A model generated the notes under the pieces. The model saw only the letters and a list, made by a program, of their open reading frames with translations, searched no databases and was not told the origin of the DNA. The translations under genes and the position numbers were made by a program. DNA of 42,359 nucleotides from Gammaproteobacteria bacterium. GTDB lineage: Bacteria > Pseudomonadota > Gammaproteobacteria > Pseudomonadales > Azotimanducaceae. Of this stretch, positions 1 to 9,493 are shown piece by piece (position 1 is the stretch's first letter; every line of letters begins with the position of its first letter). Location: positions 1 to 42,359 of the forward strand of contig JAPPHD010000186.1 in NCBI GenBank assembly GCA_028821125.1. Reading direction: 5' to 3'.

Positions 1-70
1 CGTCCGAAAGCCTTGCGTACGGCAGGATGATGTGGCCGTGCGCCGAAAGGGAAGCGCCGTATGCGAACTC
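1..70 (-). repeat. Partial copy of hairpin repeat family (cut by window edge)
   Basis: Positions 40-70 are the exact reverse complement of the left arm of the hairpin repeat at 23184-23214 (31 of 31 bases). Positions 1-39 match most of the loop of the same unit in reverse orientation, with a handful of mismatches. The window therefore begins inside a third copy and the other arm is missing. Assemblies often break in repeats, so the edge may be a contig end. Confidence 0.85.
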
Positions 71-159
71 GCCGTCGCGACTGACGATACTGTATCAAAT
101 CATTTTTTATTTAAAATCAATGGCTTGAATATTTTTCCATGCAAGCCCGGACTTCCTGA

Positions 160-1749
160 TTGAACGCACGGTTGAAGAGTGACATTCACGACCAGCAGTT
201 GCTGGTCATCGACTTCGGCTCCCAGTACACGCAGTTGATCGCCCGGAGGGTGCGGGAAGTGGGCGTGTATTGCGAGATCCTGCCGTTCGACCATCCGCCT
301 GAACGGCTGGCTGAACGCGCTCGCAGGGCGCGAGGCATCGTACTTTCCGGCGGCCCGGAATCCGTGACTCTCGGGTCATCGCCGCGCATACCGGCCAACC
401 TACTGGAACCCGACCGTCCGGTGCTGGGTATCTGCTACGGCATGCAGGCCATGGCGGCCCAGCTCGGCGGCGCCGTCGGCTCGTCCGAGCGCCGCGAGTT
501 CGGCCATGCCGACATCGAGGTCGCGAACGGCTCGCGCCTGTTGAGCGCGCTGGAATTCGACCCCGGCAACCGGCTGCCGGTGTGGATGAGTCACGGCGAC
601 AAGGTAACGGCCGCGCCGCCGGGATTCTCCGTCACGGCCTCCACGGACAGTGCACCCATCGCCGCCATGGAGCACGACACCAGGCCCTGGTTCGGCCTGC
701 AGTTCCATCCCGAAGTGACCCATACCCGCCAGGGCGAAGAGATCTACCGGCGTTTCGCCCGGGATGTGTGCGACTGCGAGGGCCTGTGGACGCCAGGCAA
801 CATCGTGGCGGATGCGATCAAAAGCGCCCGGCGGCAGGTCGGCGACGGCAAGGTGGTGCTCGGCCTGTCGGGCGGCGTCGATTCGAGCGTGGTGGCGGCG
901 CTGCTTTCCCGGGCGGTCGGCGAGCAGCTCACCTGCGTATTCGTCGACAACGGCCTGCTGCGCAAGAACGAACGGGAAGAGGTCGAGGCCGCTTTTGCGC
1001 CATCGAACGCCCTGAATCTCAACCTGGTCACGGTGGACGCCCGGGCCGAGTTCTACGGCAAGCTGGCCGGCATCTCCGAACCGGAAGCCAAGCGCAAGGT
1101 AATCGGCAACACCTTCATCGACGTCTTCGAACGCGAAGCGAAAAAGATCGAAGGCGCCTCCTGGCTCGCCCAGGGAACCATCTATCCGGATGTCATCGAA
1201 TCCGCCGCCAGCGCCTACGGCAAGGCGCACGTCATCAAGTCGCACCACAATGTGGGCGGGCTGCCGGAGCGCATGTCCTTCAAGCTGATCGAGCCCTTGC
1301 GGGAATTATTCAAGGACGAGGTGCGCAAGATCGGCATGCACCTCGGGCTGCCCCGCGAACTGGTCTACCGGCACCCGTTTCCGGGGCCGGGACTCGGCGT
1401 GCGCGTGCTCGGAGAGATAAAACCCCGTTACTGCGGCATCCTGCGCGAAGCCGATGCCATCTTCATCGAGGAACTCAGGAACGCCGGCTACTACGACCGC
1501 GTCAGCCAGGCGTTCGCGGTTTTCATGCCGGTGAAATCCGTGGGCGTGGTGGGCGACGCGCGCCGCTATGAGCCGGTGATCGCGTTGCGGGCGGTGGAGA
1601 CGGTCGATTTCATGACGGCCCGCTGGGCGCACCTGCCCTACGCACTGATCGAGCGGGTGTCGAATCGAATCGTCAATGAAATCGCTGCGGTGTCGAGGGT
1701 CGTCTACGACGTTTCCAGCAAACCGCCTGCGACCATCGAGTGGGAGTAA
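160..1749 (+). CDS. guaA: GMP synthase (glutamine-hydrolysing)
   Basis: Converts XMP to GMP using glutamine and ATP, the last step of guanine nucleotide synthesis in the cytosol. Counting from the TTG at 160, the class I glutamine amidotransferase domain has the nucleophile Cys92 in GICYGMQ and His183/Glu185 in QFHPEV. The ATP pyrophosphatase domain carries the P-loop SGGVDSS at 237-243. The C-terminal dimerisation domain is complete and ends in the usual IEWE. At 529 aa the length is normal. The start is uncertain: TTG at 160 or TTG at 172 both fit the family N-terminus, and neither has a clear Shine-Dalgarno. An in-frame ATG at 139 opens six codons that end in TGA at 157-159, directly before the TTG. 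No guaB lies upstream in the window; an AT-rich stretch at 95-140 may hold the promoter. Confidence 0.97.
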   Translation: MNARLKSDIHDQQLLVIDFGSQYTQLIARRVREVGVYCEILPFDHPPERLAERARRARGIVLSGGPESVTLGSSPRIPANLLEPDRPVLGICYGMQAMAAQLGGAVGSSERREFGHADIEVANGSRLLSALEFDPGNRLPVWMSHGDKVTAAPPGFSVTASTDSAPIAAMEHDTRPWFGLQFHPEVTHTRQGEEIYRRFARDVCDCEGLWTPGNIVADAIKSARRQVGDGKVVLGLSGGVDSSVVAALLSRAVGEQLTCVFVDNGLLRKNEREEVEAAFAPSNALNLNLVTVDARAEFYGKLAGISEPEAKRKVIGNTFIDVFEREAKKIEGASWLAQGTIYPDVIESAASAYGKAHVIKSHHNVGGLPERMSFKLIEPLRELFKDEVRKIGMHLGLPRELVYRHPFPGPGLGVRVLGEIKPRYCGILREADAIFIEELRNAGYYDRVSQAFAVFMPVKSVGVVGDARRYEPVIALRAVETVDFMTARWAHLPYALIERVSNRIVNEIAAVSRVVYDVSSKPPATIEWE

Positions 1750-1842
1750 GCAGCGCGCAGCATCATCTTGAAGCTGATCAGTTTTGCGTTGCAATCGTGC
1801 CTAACGTCGACAACGGAGAGAGGCTTTGGCATCCCGCTTTGG

Positions 1843-1980
1843 AATCCCGACACAGGAAACTCCGATTTGTCGGGAAAATCATCTTATTTGATCAGATGAA
1901 TCGAAATCCCGACAGAATGGCGCCAAAAATGTCGGGATTATGGAACCAATCCGATCCCGATACGTAATTTCCCGACAAAT
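1843..1980. promoter_or_regulatory. Array of TCCCGACA palindromes (putative operators)
   Basis: The 347-bp gap between guaA and the next gene holds six copies of an 8-mer. TCCCGACA lies at 1845, 1907 and 1970, its inverse TGTCGGGA at 1868 and 1930, and a one-base variant (TCCCGATA) at 1955. The first four form two inverted pairs, 1843-1877 and 1905-1939. Each pair has 10-base arms and exactly 15 bases between the arms. The second pair is a perfect palindrome (AATCCCGACA with TGTCGGGATT). Fixed arm spacing suggests binding sites for a dimeric regulator, possibly the winged-helix protein encoded next door, but that is inference. No convincing promoter hexamers were identified. Confidence 0.6.
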
Positions 1981-2096
1981 TGATCGTAGATATGGCATGA
2001 TTGTCCCAAACGAACTTCTCTGAGTTGGCCGCGTCCGGAAACAGCGACACCTGTGGCCGAACAACTGGGGCTGGCTTGCCGATGGGAACGCAGCGC

Positions 2097-3632
2097 ATGT
2101 CCGACTCAACCCAACCCGACGCCCGCCAACTGATGGAACTGGCACTGGACGTCATGCGCCAATCCCAACCGGAGCAACGCGCGGACGGCAAAGCAACGCC
2201 TCGCGTCGGCGCTGTGATCTGGCGCGCGGGCGAGGTCCCCGTGAGTGCTTGCCGCGGTGAGCTCCGGGAAGGCGACCACGCCGAATACACCCTGATCGAG
2301 CGAAAGCTTCGGGACGCTCCGCTGAGAGGCGCCGTGCTGTTTTGCACTTTGGAGCCGTGCGCGCCGGGAGCCCGTCAAGCGCCGAAGCTGAGCTGCGCCG
2401 AACGGATTGTGCGCGCACGGATCAAGGAGGTCTGGGTCGGCATCGAGGATCCAGACCCCACCGTGGATCGCAGAGGTATTCGTTACCTGCAGGCCAACGG
2501 CGTCGAGGTCCACCTCTTCGATCGGGATCTGCAACGCCGGATTCGCGAAGAAAACACACCGTTCCTGGAGCAAGCCATGGCGCGCGCGGAAGCATGGGAG
2601 GACGACGCCACGGCACCCGCCGAACGATTGTCCGAACTGGAATCGGAACTGAGTGCAGTCGAACTCGACGATCTGTCGTCGCGCGCGCTGGACCGCTACC
2701 GAACTGCCGCAAACATCGACGAAGATCAAGCGGCGTTCACGCGCCGCCTGCTGCGCCTGGGCCTCCTATGCAAGGCGGCAACCGGACGGACCGTGCCCAC
2801 AGGATTCGGATTCCTCCTTTTCGGCGGCGAGCCGAGAACCGCGCTTGCCCATGCCGGCGTGCTTGGCACCATCCATTTCGACGATGGCCGGGAGGAGGTG
2901 CGCAACTTCGACGGTCCGCAGGTTTTCGCTCCCGAAGAGGTGATGGCGTGGCTGCGCGCAAGGCTTCCGGATCCGATCGACCGGTCGGGGGCGGAACACG
3001 TACATCTGCTTGACCCTTTCTACGAGATGGTGCGCGAAGCCGTTGTCAATGCGATCATACATCGAGACTACGGGATCGCCGGGGCGAAGTGCCAAATCGG
3101 GGTCACGCCGGACTGTGTCACCGTCATGAGCCCCGGGTTGCCGGTCGAACCGGTCACGCTCGAACAGATGCAGGCGCTCGATGCGCCGATGCTCAGCCGC
3201 AATCCCGTGCTGCATTACGTCTTCTCGCAAATGAAACTGGCGGAGGAGCGCGGGCTGGGACTCAAGTCGCTGCGTCTCCAGGCGTCTCGGGCACAACTTC
3301 CTCCGCCGAGGTATCGGTGGCAACCACCGTATCTCGTGCTCACGATCTACCGGAGTGCCGAAGCCCTGGCACGCGAACTGGCAGGAGCCCATGTCATGGA
3401 CGAGCTGAATGTGGCCGCCACGGCGTCGTGGCGTGTCGTGGCCTCGCGGGACTCGATCCGCACGCGGGAACTGGTGGCCAGCACCGGATTCGACGAACGC
3501 AAGGCGCAACGCGCGCTGAAAGCTCTGCAGGAAGCCGGTTTGCTGCGCTCGACCGGCAGCGGGCCCGCGACCCGCTACGCGGTTCCGGATGGAGCGACGT
3601 ACGGCCGAGCGGATGTTCGGCAACAGACTTAG
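2097..3632 (+). CDS. RibD-like deaminase fused to GHKL/RecG-like ATPase and winged helix
   Basis: From the ATG at 2097 the protein is 511 aa. Residues ~10-160 resemble the deaminase half of RibD: HAE at 61-63, LEPC with Cys88, a second zinc Cys100 after an 11-residue loop, and a RibD-like DPDP segment near 119. Residues ~200-425 match the C-terminal half of AlbA_2/RecG-like ATP-binding proteins: a GFLLFG segment near 238, REAVVNAIIHRDY at 313-325 (GHKL N-box with Asn318) and ERGLGL at 384-389. Residues ~440-496 look like a winged helix. In relatives an AlbA_2 domain usually sits in front of the ATPase; here a deaminase takes that place. Other in-frame starts are TTG 2001 and ATG 2082; 2097 was chosen because the domain begins right after it. 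The gene stands alone behind an operator-like array. Deaminases and GHKL ATPases both occur in antiphage and nucleotide-stress systems, but the function here is unknown. Confidence 0.85.
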   Translation: MSDSTQPDARQLMELALDVMRQSQPEQRADGKATPRVGAVIWRAGEVPVSACRGELREGDHAEYTLIERKLRDAPLRGAVLFCTLEPCAPGARQAPKLSCAERIVRARIKEVWVGIEDPDPTVDRRGIRYLQANGVEVHLFDRDLQRRIREENTPFLEQAMARAEAWEDDATAPAERLSELESELSAVELDDLSSRALDRYRTAANIDEDQAAFTRRLLRLGLLCKAATGRTVPTGFGFLLFGGEPRTALAHAGVLGTIHFDDGREEVRNFDGPQVFAPEEVMAWLRARLPDPIDRSGAEHVHLLDPFYEMVREAVVNAIIHRDYGIAGAKCQIGVTPDCVTVMSPGLPVEPVTLEQMQALDAPMLSRNPVLHYVFSQMKLAEERGLGLKSLRLQASRAQLPPPRYRWQPPYLVLTIYRSAEALARELAGAHVMDELNVAATASWRVVASRDSIRTRELVASTGFDERKAQRALKALQEAGLLRSTGSGPATRYAVPDGATYGRADVRQQT

Positions 3633-3735
3633 TGGTGAGTCCCATCGAAAGTTGTCGAAGTTACCTGAAATTATCGAAATTGGATGATTCTGTTCCCCTC
3701 ACGAGACCGCTGCGTCTTAGCGACATCGGGAGCAC

Positions 3736-4731
3736 TCAGGGGAAAAGCGCCTGCTCGAAGAAGGTGCCGGCGTCAATGTTGGCGCCGCACACGATGGCCG
3801 CGACCCGCTTGCCGCGCAGTGGTTCCGCCAGGGGGCCGAGGAGCGCCGCGGTGGCCGCCGCACCGGCCGGTTCGAGCGCCAGCTTCGTTTCGAGGAATAG
3901 AATTCCCATCGCTCGGCGCATCGCATCGTCATCGATCCTGACCAGTTCGTCGACGTGCCTGCGGCACAGTTCGAAGGAATAGGGCGCCGCGTGGGGCGCG
4001 CCGAGGCTGTCGGCGATGGTGCTCACCCGGTCGATCCCCTGGGGCGAACCGGCCGCGAAACTGCGGTGCATGGTGTCGGCCCCCTCCGGCTCTACGCCGT
4101 AGACGCGGCAGGCCGGCTGCACGGCCTTGATGGCCGTGGCGACGCCCGCACACAGGCCGCCTCCGCCGATGGGCACGATCACCGCCTCGAGTTCCGGCGC
4201 CTGGCGGGCCAGTTCGAGGCCGAGGGTCGCGCTGCCGAGCACGGTGGCGCGACCTTCGAAGGGATGGATGAAAGTACGCCCCTCGTCCCGCTCGATGGCG
4301 GAGACGGTCTCGAAAGCGGTGTGTACGTCGGGCACCTGCACCAGTTCCGCGCCGTATGCCTGTACCTGTGCCACGCGGAACGGGTTGGCGGTACTCATCA
4401 TGACCACCTTGGCGCTAGTGCCGATGCGCTGTGCGGCGAACGCCACGGCGATGGCGTGGTTGCCGGCGCTTACCGCGGTGACACCCCGGTCGCGTCCCTG
4501 TTCGTCGAGGGCAAGTGCGTTGAGCAGGGCGCCCCGCGCCTTGAAGGTGCCGGTACGCTGAAACACCTCCAGTTTCAGGAAGACCGCGCTCTCGGCGCCC
4601 AGGCGTGCTTCCAGCAGGGGAGAATGCCAGCGATGCGCCGGCGTCTCGTTGACGAGCCCGCCGAGAGTCGCCCGCGCCTCCTCGATGTCCTGGAGCGTGG
4701 GTGCCGCCGGGTCGGTCGTGATTTCGGGCAT
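3736..4731 (-). CDS. PLP-dependent threonine/serine dehydratase family protein
   Basis: A fold-type II PLP enzyme of 331 aa. Members deaminate threonine or serine to 2-oxo acids; some are serine racemases or hydroxyaspartate ammonia-lyases. Visible signatures are the PLP lysine Lys64 in TGTFKARGA, the substrate-binding loop SAGNHA at 89-93, and a glycine-rich phosphate loop IGGGGL near 190. There is no C-terminal ACT domain, so it is the short, catabolic/racemase-like type rather than biosynthetic IlvA. The start ATG has an AGAGGT Shine-Dalgarno about 8 bases upstream. It is divergent from the DUF305/LVIVD gene with ~120 bp between the starts. The exact substrate cannot be read from the sequence. 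Confidence 0.9.
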   Translation of the reverse strand: MPEITTDPAAPTLQDIEEARATLGGLVNETPAHRWHSPLLEARLGAESAVFLKLEVFQRTGTFKARGALLNALALDEQGRDRGVTAVSAGNHAIAVAFAAQRIGTSAKVVMMSTANPFRVAQVQAYGAELVQVPDVHTAFETVSAIERDEGRTFIHPFEGRATVLGSATLGLELARQAPELEAVIVPIGGGGLCAGVATAIKAVQPACRVYGVEPEGADTMHRSFAAGSPQGIDRVSTIADSLGAPHAAPYSFELCRRHVDELVRIDDDAMRRAMGILFLETKLALEPAGAAATAALLGPLAEPLRGKRVAAIVCGANIDAGTFFEQALFP

Positions 4732-4853
4732 GTGAAACTACCTCTGGACGAGCCGCAGCGTTCCTGCTGACCGCTACCGCGCCGCGGTGCTATCGAACTG
4801 CCACCACGCAATACTATAGGATGACGCGGCGAATCTTTGTGGAGGCGTATTCA

Positions 4854-7466
4854 TTGACCAGAACAGGACACGACCTGATACGACGCCTGCGTTGCGCGGT
4901 GCCGGGCGCCATGCTGCTGTTGGCGGCAACGCTTGCCGCGGCCCAGACACCCATCGTTCAGCCGGGCAAGCCGGGGGAACCAGCGCGGGAACTCACCGCC
5001 GAAGAGGCGATCGACGTAGCGGTTACCAGCTACTCGCCGGACGATGTCCGGTTCATGCAGGACATGATTCCCCACCATCAGCAGGCTGTCGATATGGCCG
5101 CGCTTGTCGCCGACCGTACCAACCGGTCGGAGCTGACCGATGCGGCCGGCCGCATCAATCTCTCCCAGCAGGACGAGATCGAGTTCATGGAGAAATGGCT
5201 CGGCGACCGTGGCGAGCCGGTTCCGGACCCGTCGGACCACGCCGCCATGCACACAGACCACCGCATGGCGGGCATGGCCACACCCAAGCAGATGGCCGAT
5301 CTCGCCGCCGCGACGGGCACGGAGTTCGACCGCCTCTTCCTGCAGATGATGATCACGCACCACGAAGGCGCGGTGACGATGGTCGAGGAGTTGCTCGAAC
5401 AGCCGGGCGCGGCGTACGACCCGGTGCTGTTCGAGTTCACCTCGGACATCACCAACGATCAGACCGCGGAAATCGAGCGCATGCACGCGCTGCTCATCAC
5501 GCTTTCGGACGACCCGCGCGCCGGCCTGAAGGCCGGGTTCGACGACGCGGGCCAGGCGATACTGAACCTGGTGCTCCTGGCTTCGCTGCCGAGGCCCCCG
5601 GGGTTCTTCGACCCGGAGAATCCCGCCGGGCTGCCGCCCGAGCAGCCGCCGGACGATGAGTCCGAGGCTTCCCCTGGAACCGACGAAGTCGCGGAAAGCG
5701 ACCTGGCCGGTGCAGCCGGGGAGACCGGCGGCACGGAAGGCGACGGCGCCCTCGACGACGAAGGCACGGGCGAGGGCGAGGCACTCGCCGGGGACGGCGA
5801 GGACGCTGCAGGCACCGACGACGAAGAGGATGACAACGACGACAAGGACTGGGAACGCGGGCCGCTGCTTGGTTTCTGGAACACCGACATGGCCTTCCGA
5901 GACGACGTCCTGTTTGCCGGCAGCTACCACGGGTTCAACATCTACCGCCTGGCCGAAGACGGCTCGCTGAATCAGCTCAGTTCGGTGGTATGCCCGGGGG
6001 GGCAGGGCGATGTCTCGGTGGTCGGTGACCTGCTCATCATGTCTGTGGAGGAGACGCGGGGACGGCTCGACTGTGGCCTGCAGGGAATTGCGGAAGACGT
6101 GAGCGGCGACCGGTTCCGGGGCATTCGCATTTTCGACATCGGCGACCTCGAGCGGCCCGTGCAGGTGGGGGCCGTCCAGACCTGCCGCGGCTCGCACACC
6201 CATTCGGTGGTTGCCGCCGACGACGAGAAGATCGTCGTCTACAACTCCGGGACTTCCATGATCCGGGAAGAGGACGAGCTGGCGGGTTGTATCGACGCGA
6301 CGCCGGGCGATTACCGGACGGCGCTCTTCCGAATCGACGTCGTCGAGATCCCGGTGGAAGATCCTTCCAGGGCGCGCATCGTGCACAGCCCGGCCGTGTT
6401 CGCCGACCCGGAAGACGGCACGCTGGCCGGCCTCTGGCGCGGTGGCGACCACGGCGACCATACCCAGGAGACGAGGTCCACCGACCAGTGCCATGACATC
6501 ACCGTATTCCCGGCCCGGAACATCGCCGCCGGGGCCTGCTCGGGCAACGGCATCCTGTTCGACATTTCCGATCCGTTTAACCCGACGCGCATTGATGCGG
6601 TGGTCGACAAGGGTTTTGCGTACTGGCATTCGGCAACCTTCAACAACGACGGCACCAAGGTGCTGTACACCGACGAATGGGGCGGCGGCAGCATGCCGCG
6701 CTGTCGCGCCTACGATCCGCTCGACTGGGGCGCCAACGCCATCTACGACATCGTCGAAGGCAAACTCGAGTTCAGGAGCTACTACAAGATGCCTGCGCCG
6801 CAGAACGAACAGGAGAACTGCGTGGCGCACAACGGCTCGGTGGTGCCGGTGCCGGGGCGCGACATCTTTGTTCAATCCTGGTACCAGGGGGGAATCTCGG
6901 TGATGGATTTTACAGACTCGACAAAACCCGTGGAGATCGCCTACTTCGACCGCGGCCCAATCGACGAGGAACACCTCACCGCCGGCGGTTACTGGTCTTC
7001 GTACTGGTACCACGGGAAGATCTATGCCACGGAACTGCTTCGCGGACTCGATGTGCTGGCGCTCGTGCCGAGCGATTTCCTCTCCGAGAACGAAATTGCG
7101 GCGGCCGTGCTTGCCGACCAGGGCCCGGAGTTCAATCCCCAGCACCAACAGAGTTTCGACTGGCCGGCCGAACCGGTAGTGGCCCGGGCCTATGTCGACC
7201 AACTGGTTCGCAGCGACGGTCTCGAGGAAGCATCCCGGGCGGACCTCGACGCGGCGCTGGACCTTGCGTCAGCGGCGCTGCAGCAAGGTGCCGGTGACTC
7301 GGCGCTGGCCAGCCGGCTCGATTCGCTGGCGAAGTCGGTTGGTACCGGGGCCGCCGGGGGTATCGCAATGAAACGTCGAACCGGGTTGGCGGAAACCCTT
7401 GGCGGAATCGCCGCCCGGTTGCGTGTTTCGGCCCGGGCTCAGCCTGTGGGACGGGCCGGGGAATAG
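4854..7466 (+). CDS. Secreted DUF305 and LVIVD-repeat protein
   Basis: The start is taken as TTG 4854 because GGAGG at 4841-4845 lies 8 bases upstream; an in-frame ATG at 4821 has no good Shine-Dalgarno. The 870-aa product opens with a signal peptide ending near residue 30 (LAAAQT). Two DUF305 motifs follow, MIPHHQQA at 71-78 and a second, MMITHHEGA, near 166-174. These His-rich helices occur in metal-linked periplasmic proteins. A linker at about 255-335 is strongly acidic and rich in Asp, Glu and Gly. The remainder is a beta-propeller-like region of the LVIVD type with several exposed His motifs (HTHS, QCHD, YWHS, AHNGS). The export signal and His content suggest a periplasmic or secreted metal-associated protein; no enzymatic activity can be assigned. 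Confidence 0.85.
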   Translation: MTRTGHDLIRRLRCAVPGAMLLLAATLAAAQTPIVQPGKPGEPARELTAEEAIDVAVTSYSPDDVRFMQDMIPHHQQAVDMAALVADRTNRSELTDAAGRINLSQQDEIEFMEKWLGDRGEPVPDPSDHAAMHTDHRMAGMATPKQMADLAAATGTEFDRLFLQMMITHHEGAVTMVEELLEQPGAAYDPVLFEFTSDITNDQTAEIERMHALLITLSDDPRAGLKAGFDDAGQAILNLVLLASLPRPPGFFDPENPAGLPPEQPPDDESEASPGTDEVAESDLAGAAGETGGTEGDGALDDEGTGEGEALAGDGEDAAGTDDEEDDNDDKDWERGPLLGFWNTDMAFRDDVLFAGSYHGFNIYRLAEDGSLNQLSSVVCPGGQGDVSVVGDLLIMSVEETRGRLDCGLQGIAEDVSGDRFRGIRIFDIGDLERPVQVGAVQTCRGSHTHSVVAADDEKIVVYNSGTSMIREEDELAGCIDATPGDYRTALFRIDVVEIPVEDPSRARIVHSPAVFADPEDGTLAGLWRGGDHGDHTQETRSTDQCHDITVFPARNIAAGACSGNGILFDISDPFNPTRIDAVVDKGFAYWHSATFNNDGTKVLYTDEWGGGSMPRCRAYDPLDWGANAIYDIVEGKLEFRSYYKMPAPQNEQENCVAHNGSVVPVPGRDIFVQSWYQGGISVMDFTDSTKPVEIAYFDRGPIDEEHLTAGGYWSSYWYHGKIYATELLRGLDVLALVPSDFLSENEIAAAVLADQGPEFNPQHQQSFDWPAEPVVARAYVDQLVRSDGLEEASRADLDAALDLASAALQQGAGDSALASRLDSLAKSVGTGAAGGIAMKRRTGLAETLGGIAARLRVSARAQPVGRAGE

Positions 7467-7651
7467 CGGTTGCCAATTTCACATTTTTTTCCAAAGACGC
7501 GGGAACCCATTGCGGTCGGGGCAGGAGGGCTGCGTCTGAAGGCTTTATCGGGAACGGCCTGCAATCCGTGTACGCGGACGAGGCCGCCAAGCTGAAGGCG
7601 CCAATGTACTGATGGTTTTCTCCCGGCAATCCATCAGCAGGAACTGAAACC

Positions 7652-9367
7652 ATGAGATTCACTGCCTCAATCACGATTGTCCTGGCCGCCGCAATTGGCA
7701 TACCAGCGTCAGCGATGGCGCAAACCGAGCCGGGCCTCGAAAAGGCCCGGGCGGAGGTCGAGGCGCGCATGGCGGCCGCAAAGGCGCGCACCAGGCCTGG
7801 CGACGAGATGGTCAACGCCTACTTCTTCATGGAAGACGAGCCCGTCTATCCAGCCCGGGGCGATTCGCCGGACCGGGGGGAGGGACCCTATTCCAGGCTG
7901 GTGATACGCGGCGTGTACTACGTCGCGGGTACGGGCGCTCCCGCGCGCGGCCCGGTCGACATCGTGGTGGAGGGCGATCGCATCGCCGCCATCTCCGGGA
8001 CGAACCTGGTCGAAGCCGCCCGGCCCGCATCCGGCGACCGGGAAATCGACGCGACGGGCATGTACGTACTGCCCGGATTCATCAATTCCCATGCCCATAC
8101 CGGTCCATATCAGGTAGTGGATTTCAGCATGGACTACATCTACAAGCTGTGGCTCGCCCATGGCCTCACGACGGTGCGGGCCGTGGGTTCGCATCGCGGT
8201 GGCCTGACCTGGGTGGTGGAGCAGTCCAGGCAGATCGAAGCCGGTGAAATCGACGGGCCCGACGTTCATCCCTATGCCTTCTTCGCCCCGGAGCTTCCCA
8301 CCTCCAGCCTGCGCACGGCGGACGATGCGCGCCGCTGGGTACAGGCGATCACGAAGGCCGGCGCGCGGGGCATCAAGTTCCACCACGGTTCCCCGGCCCT
8401 ACTGGAGGCGGCCATGGGCGAGGCGAAGGCGCAGGGCATCAGGACCACCATGCATCATGCGCAGATCGCCAGCCCCCGCGCCAACGTGCTCGACACCTCG
8501 GGCTGGGGCCTCGATTCCATGGAGCACTGGTGGTACGGGCTGCCGGAAGCGCTGTTCGTGAACCAGCGCATCCAGAACTACCCGAGCTACCACAACTACG
8601 AGGACGAGGAGCACCGCTTCCAGGGTGCGGCGCGTATCCTGTCACAGGCCGCGCCGCCCGGTTCGGGCCGCTGGAACGAGGTGATGGACACCCTGGTCGA
8701 GCGCGATTTCACCATCTCCCCTACCTTCGCCGTCAAGGAAGCCACCCGCGATGTCATGGCGGCGGCCCGGCGCGAGTGGCACGACACCTACACCATGCCC
8801 TGGCAATGGAGCTTCTACACCATCAGCCGCAAGAGCCACGGCTCCTTCTTCTTCGACTGGACGAGCGAAGACGAAGCCGCCGGCGCCGAGGACTATCGCC
8901 TGGGCATGGCCTTCGTCAACGAGTTCAAGAACCGGGGCGGACGGGTAACCGCAGGCAGCGATGCAGGCTACGTCTGGTGCCTGTACGGATTCTGCTATGT
9001 GCGCGAACTGGAACTGCTGCAGGAAGCGGGCTTCAACCCCCTGGAGGTTCTGCGCGCGGCAACGCTGCACGGCGCGGAGGCGCTCGGCATCGACGGGGAA
9101 ACCGGCAGCATCGAGTTGGGCAAGAAGGCGGATCTCGTGATTGTCGGCGAAAACCCGCTGGACAATTTCAAGGTGCTCTACGGCACCGGCGCCCTGCGCC
9201 TGGACGAAAACGACAAGCTGCAGCGCGTGGGCGGCGTCGAGTACACCATCAGGGACGGTGTCGTCTACAACGCGAAGGAGTTGCTGGCCGATGTCCGTGA
9301 TATGGTGGCGAAGGACAAGGCGGAAAACGGCGTTTCGGAAGGCGCGCTGCCCTTGGAAGGGCTGTAG
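7652..9367 (+). CDS. Secreted amidohydrolase (imidazolonepropionase-like)
   Basis: A metal-dependent amidohydrolase of 571 aa with a signal peptide (cleavage after AMAQ near residue 24). The binuclear site is complete in order: HAH in PGFINSHAHTG, Lys in GIKFHH, His in TMHHAQ, His in SMEHWW, and the final Asp in TAGSDAG. The C-terminal GKKADLVIV segment is typical of the family. AGGA lies 9 bases before the ATG. Such periplasmic members cleave dipeptides, cyclic amides or aryl amides; the substrate is not determinable. A 185-bp gap separates it from the gene before, so it probably has its own promoter. Confidence 0.9.
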   Translation: MRFTASITIVLAAAIGIPASAMAQTEPGLEKARAEVEARMAAAKARTRPGDEMVNAYFFMEDEPVYPARGDSPDRGEGPYSRLVIRGVYYVAGTGAPARGPVDIVVEGDRIAAISGTNLVEAARPASGDREIDATGMYVLPGFINSHAHTGPYQVVDFSMDYIYKLWLAHGLTTVRAVGSHRGGLTWVVEQSRQIEAGEIDGPDVHPYAFFAPELPTSSLRTADDARRWVQAITKAGARGIKFHHGSPALLEAAMGEAKAQGIRTTMHHAQIASPRANVLDTSGWGLDSMEHWWYGLPEALFVNQRIQNYPSYHNYEDEEHRFQGAARILSQAAPPGSGRWNEVMDTLVERDFTISPTFAVKEATRDVMAAARREWHDTYTMPWQWSFYTISRKSHGSFFFDWTSEDEAAGAEDYRLGMAFVNEFKNRGGRVTAGSDAGYVWCLYGFCYVRELELLQEAGFNPLEVLRAATLHGAEALGIDGETGSIELGKKADLVIVGENPLDNFKVLYGTGALRLDENDKLQRVGGVEYTIRDGVVYNAKELLADVRDMVAKDKAENGVSEGALPLEGL

Positions 9368-9493
9368 CGCCCGCCGACGGCACCGGCGGTGAGCGCTCCT
9401 CCATCGAAGGCGAAAGTTTCCAACAGGATTTCCACATCTAACGCACAGGGTTGTACGTTGACTTGATAGTGGAGCGGGCTAACCTCCATTAGC

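Noticed and set aside
1740-1967. 75-codon open frame overlapping the end of guaA
   Set aside because: No ribosome site or recognisable protein character; it runs through the palindrome array, which looks regulatory.
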